The position numbers and the translations under genes were made by a program. A stretch of DNA of 8,282 bases from contig JALSGY010000499.1 of assembly GCA_026982515.1 (NCBI GenBank), positions 1 through 8,282 on the forward strand, read 5' to 3'. The notes below the pieces were generated by a model. It was not told the DNA's origin and did no database searches. It saw only the letters and a list, made by a program, of their open reading frames with translations. Positions within the stretch are counted from its first letter, which is position 1. The number at the start of each line of letters is the position of its first letter. Shown in pieces: positions 6,995-8,282 of the stretch. Source of the DNA: Paracoccaceae bacterium. GTDB lineage: Bacteria; Pseudomonadota; Alphaproteobacteria; Rhodobacterales; Rhodobacteraceae.

Positions 6995-7475
6995 CGCCGG
7001 GCTCTTCGGGAATGGAGGCCGAGAGCGCCTCGCGCCAGGCCTGCAGCCGGGCGGCAAGCGCCTTGTCGCCAAGTGCCAGGATCTGGGCCGCCATCAGCCC
7101 GGCATTGGCCGCCCCCGCCGCCCCGATCGCCATGGTCGCCACCGGAAAGCCGCGCGGCATCTGGACGATGGAATAGAGGCTGTCGATCCCCGACAGCGCC
7201 TTCGTCTGCACCGGCACCCCGATCACCGGCAGAGGCGTCTTGGAGGCCATCATCCCCGGCAGATGCGCCGCGCCGCCAGCCCCGGCGATGATCACCTTCA
7301 GCCCCCGTCCGGCGGCCGAGCGGCCGTATTCCCACAGCCGGTCGGGGGTGCGATGGGCCGAGACGATGCGGGCCTCGTGGGCCACGCCCAGCTCATCAAG
7401 TATTCCGGCGGCCTCCTTCATCGTGGACCAGTCGGACTGACTGCCCATGATGATGCCCACCCTGGCTTCGCTCAT
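6987..7475 (-). CDS. purE: N5-carboxyaminoimidazole ribonucleotide mutase (class I PurE)
   Basis: The 162-aa product converts N5-CAIR to CAIR in purine synthesis; class I PurE forms octamers in the cytosol. The phosphate and substrate sites are clear: GSQSDW (11-16), SAHRTP (39-44, with the catalytic His41), and GAGGAAHLPGM (65-75). GVPVQTKALSGIDSLYSIVQMP (86-107 region) is the usual class I segment. The presence of PurK next door agrees with the bacterial N5-CAIR mutase (class I) and not the AIR carboxylase (class II). The ATG follows GGAG with a 7-nt gap. The stop codon lies inside the purK start. A TATATT-containing promoter candidate is at 7503-7530, while the ydcH-like gene ends only 47 bp upstream, so both own-promoter and read-through transcription are possible. 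Confidence 0.98.
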   Translation of the reverse strand: MSEARVGIIMGSQSDWSTMKEAAGILDELGVAHEARIVSAHRTPDRLWEYGRSAAGRGLKVIIAGAGGAAHLPGMMASKTPLPVIGVPVQTKALSGIDSLYSIVQMPRGFPVATMAIGAAGAANAGLMAAQILALGDKALAARLQAWREALSASIPEEPGDD

Positions 7476-7502
7476 GTTTGCGCTCCGTCAAAAGGAAGGC
7501 GC

Positions 7503-7530
7503 AATATAGCCGGATGCGCCGCTCACGCAA
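7503..7530 (-). promoter_or_regulatory. Candidate promoter for purEK
   Basis: On the minus strand, TTGCGT (7525-7530, 3 of 6) and TATATT (7503-7508, 5 of 6) are 16 nt apart, upstream of the purE ATG. The -35 overlaps the last codons of the ydcH-like gene. I see no recognisable PurR box. The good -10 supports it; the poor -35 does not. Confidence 0.4.
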
Positions 7531-7741
7531 TGATGTCCGGGGTCAGTTCGTCCTCGATGAGGGCGATCTGGTCCTTGAGCTGCAACTTGCGTTTCTTGAG
7601 CCGGCGCAGGCGCAACTGATCGGCGCGCCTGCTTTCCTGCAGGGCATCAATGGCTTCGTCGAGATCGCGGTGCTCGCGGCGCAGAACCTCGAGCTTCACG
7701 CGAAGCTGTTCCTTGTGGTCCATCTCTGGGGTTTCGTTCAT
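7523..7741 (-). CDS. YdcH/DUF465 family small protein
   Basis: The 72-aa product is a highly charged, all-helical protein that fits the YdcH/DUF465 family: LRREHRDLDEAIDAL (20-34) followed by a basic LRRLKKRKLQLKDQI helix (45-59) and an acidic end (EDELTPD). The two helices should form a coiled-coil hairpin. It has no cysteine, signal peptide or membrane segment. The family's biochemical role is not established. The ATG at 7739-7741 gives 72 aa but has only a weak GGGTGA upstream; an in-frame ATG at 7721-7723 (residue 7) is the alternative start. It lies 47 bp upstream of purE on the same strand, and I recall this order as common in Rhodobacterales. A promoter candidate is at 7776-7804. Confidence 0.88.
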   Translation of the reverse strand: MNETPEMDHKEQLRVKLEVLRREHRDLDEAIDALQESRRADQLRLRRLKKRKLQLKDQIALIEDELTPDIIA

Positions 7742-7775
7742 CGTTCACCCGCTGAGTCGCTTTCGCGCATGGCAC

Positions 7776-7804
7776 AAAATACCGGGATTCGGGCGTTTGG
7801 CCAA
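7776..7804 (-). promoter_or_regulatory. Sigma-70-like promoter for the ydcH-like gene
   Basis: On the minus strand, TTGGCC (7799-7804, 4 of 6) and TATTTT (7776-7781, 4 of 6) are 17 nt apart, with a predicted start near 7769 and a leader of about 28 nt. It is divergent from, and about 20 bp away from, the Hsp20 promoter. Confidence 0.45.
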
Positions 7805-7824
7805 GGAAATGCGGCGGTTACGCT

Positions 7825-7853
7825 CTTGCAGGGGCCGCAAACCGCCCCCATAT
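7825..7853 (+). promoter_or_regulatory. RpoH (sigma-32)-type heat-shock promoter for Hsp20 gene
   Basis: CTTGCAG (7825-7831, 5 of 7 to CTTGAAA) is followed after 14 nt by CCCCATAT (7846-7853), which matches the RpoH -10 consensus CCCCATNT in full. A sigma-70 reading (TTGCAG, 17 nt, CATATT) is also possible but poorer. The predicted start is about 7859-7862, giving a leader of roughly 55 nt. There is no CIRCE repeat here, unlike at groESL. Confidence 0.65.
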
Positions 7854-7858
7854 TTCGA

Positions 7859-7914
7859 TCAGGCAGCCGGAATGGGGCCTGAAATGTGGACTGTCGCTTG
7901 CTTAAGGACGTGTC
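7859..7914 (+). promoter_or_regulatory. Putative ROSE-like RNA thermometer in the Hsp20 leader
   Basis: The leader can form two hairpins. The first pairs UCAGGC (7859-7864) with GCCUGA (7877-7882). The second spans 7889-7914: GAC/GUC at its base, then G7893-C7909, U7894-A7908, C7895-G7907, a bulged G7896, C7897-G7906, U7898-A7905, U7899-A7904, with loop GCUU. The 3' arm contains the whole Shine-Dalgarno AAGGA (7904-7908). The 5' arm contains UCGCU (7894-7898), the conserved UYGCU motif of ROSE thermometers, which pairs with AGGA and leaves the same G unpaired. Pairing was worked out by hand; no energy was computed. Confidence 0.55.
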
Positions 7915-7915
7915 G

Positions 7916-8282
7916 ATGACAAAACTGACTCTCAGCACTCACCCGTTTCTGCTCGGGTTCGAACAGCTGGAACGGCTGGTGGAACGCACCGCCAAATCCG
8001 AACTGGGGGGCTACCCTCCCTTCAACATCGAGCAGACCAGCGAAAACAGCTATCGAATCACCCTTGCGGTGGCCGGATTTGCCGAGGACGATCTTTCGAT
8101 CACGGTGGAAGACCGGCAGCTTGTCATCCGCGGCAGGCAGGCGGACGACGGCGACCAGCGGCGCTTTCTGCACCGCGGAATCGCCGCGCGGCAGTTCCAG
8201 CGCTCCTTCGTGATGGCCGAGGGTGTCGAAGTGGCCGGCGCAACCCTGGAAAACGGGCTGCTGCATGTGGACCTGAAACGCC
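7916..8282 (+). CDS. Small heat-shock protein Hsp20/alpha-crystallin family (3' end outside window)
   Basis: The first 122 codons are present and the reading frame runs off the right edge without a stop. The protein is an ATP-independent holdase chaperone that binds unfolding proteins in the cytosol as large oligomers. The N-terminal arm (1-36, with FLLGFEQLERLVERT) is the oligomerising segment. The alpha-crystallin domain starts near YPPFNIEQT (33-41) and includes YRITLAVAGFAEDDLSI (46-62), VEDRQLVIRGRQ (64-75), FQRSF (94-98), and the A-x-x-x-NGLL motif at 109-116. The usual C-terminal IxI anchor would lie just beyond the window. The ATG follows AAGGA (7904-7908) with a 7-nt gap. It has a RpoH-like promoter and a possible RNA thermometer, fitting a heat-induced IbpA/HspH-type gene. 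Confidence 0.95.
   Translation, partial: MTKLTLSTHPFLLGFEQLERLVERTAKSELGGYPPFNIEQTSENSYRITLAVAGFAEDDLSITVEDRQLVIRGRQADDGDQRRFLHRGIAARQFQRSFVMAEGVEVAGATLENGLLHVDLKR

Noticed and set aside
5867..7291. 474-codon plus-strand open frame over purK and purE
   Set aside because: Both purine enzymes are unmistakable on the other strand. The frame has Pro/Arg/Ala-rich shadow composition and crosses their boundary.
7859..8266. 135-codon minus-strand open frame over the Hsp20 gene
   Set aside because: Antisense to a clear alpha-crystallin-domain protein that continues past the window edge.

Overview
The window is about 65% G+C by eye. Its gene set points to an alphaproteobacterium of the Rhodobacterales (Rhodobacteraceae/Roseobacter) type. 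The pointers are a family II manganese pyrophosphatase next to a TIGR01459-type HAD phosphatase, a groESL operon carrying both a CIRCE operator and an RpoH-like promoter, a YdcH-purE-purK cluster, and a small heat-shock protein of the alphaproteobacterial kind. The lineage is inferred from remembered family patterns, not from a search; the genus cannot be told. It looks like ordinary core chromosome. I see no insertion sequence, phage gene, tRNA, rRNA or CRISPR array.

Layout. Positions 23-2178 hold three minus-strand genes: a 72-aa protein of unknown function, ppaC (with its own sigma-70-like promoter at 1894-1922) and a HAD class IIA hydrolase that starts at TTG. Positions 2324-4511 hold the plus-strand groES-groEL operon, with promoter, CIRCE operator at the predicted transcription start, strong ribosome binding sites and a perfect GC hairpin terminator. 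Positions 4562-5830 hold a divergent pair: a Nudix hydrolase (minus) and a secreted alpha/beta hydrolase (plus). Positions 5918-7741 hold minus-strand ydcH-like, purE and purK; purE and purK overlap by 8 nt. From 7825 to the right edge a plus-strand Hsp20 gene begins and runs off the window.

Function. Two protein-folding loci flank purine and phosphate metabolism genes. GroESL appears to be controlled by HrcA (CIRCE) and probably RpoH. Hsp20 has no CIRCE; it has a RpoH-type promoter, and its 5' leader can fold into a hairpin that hides the Shine-Dalgarno with the UYGCU / bulged-G pattern of a ROSE RNA thermometer. PurE and PurK carry out the two-step carboxylation of AIR in purine synthesis, and PpaC removes pyrophosphate made by biosynthesis.

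The most interesting element is the compact ROSE-like leader of the Hsp20 gene. Next come the uncharacterised 72-aa gene divergent from groESL and the possible leaderless start of the Nudix gene. Nothing here clearly forms a new multi-gene system.
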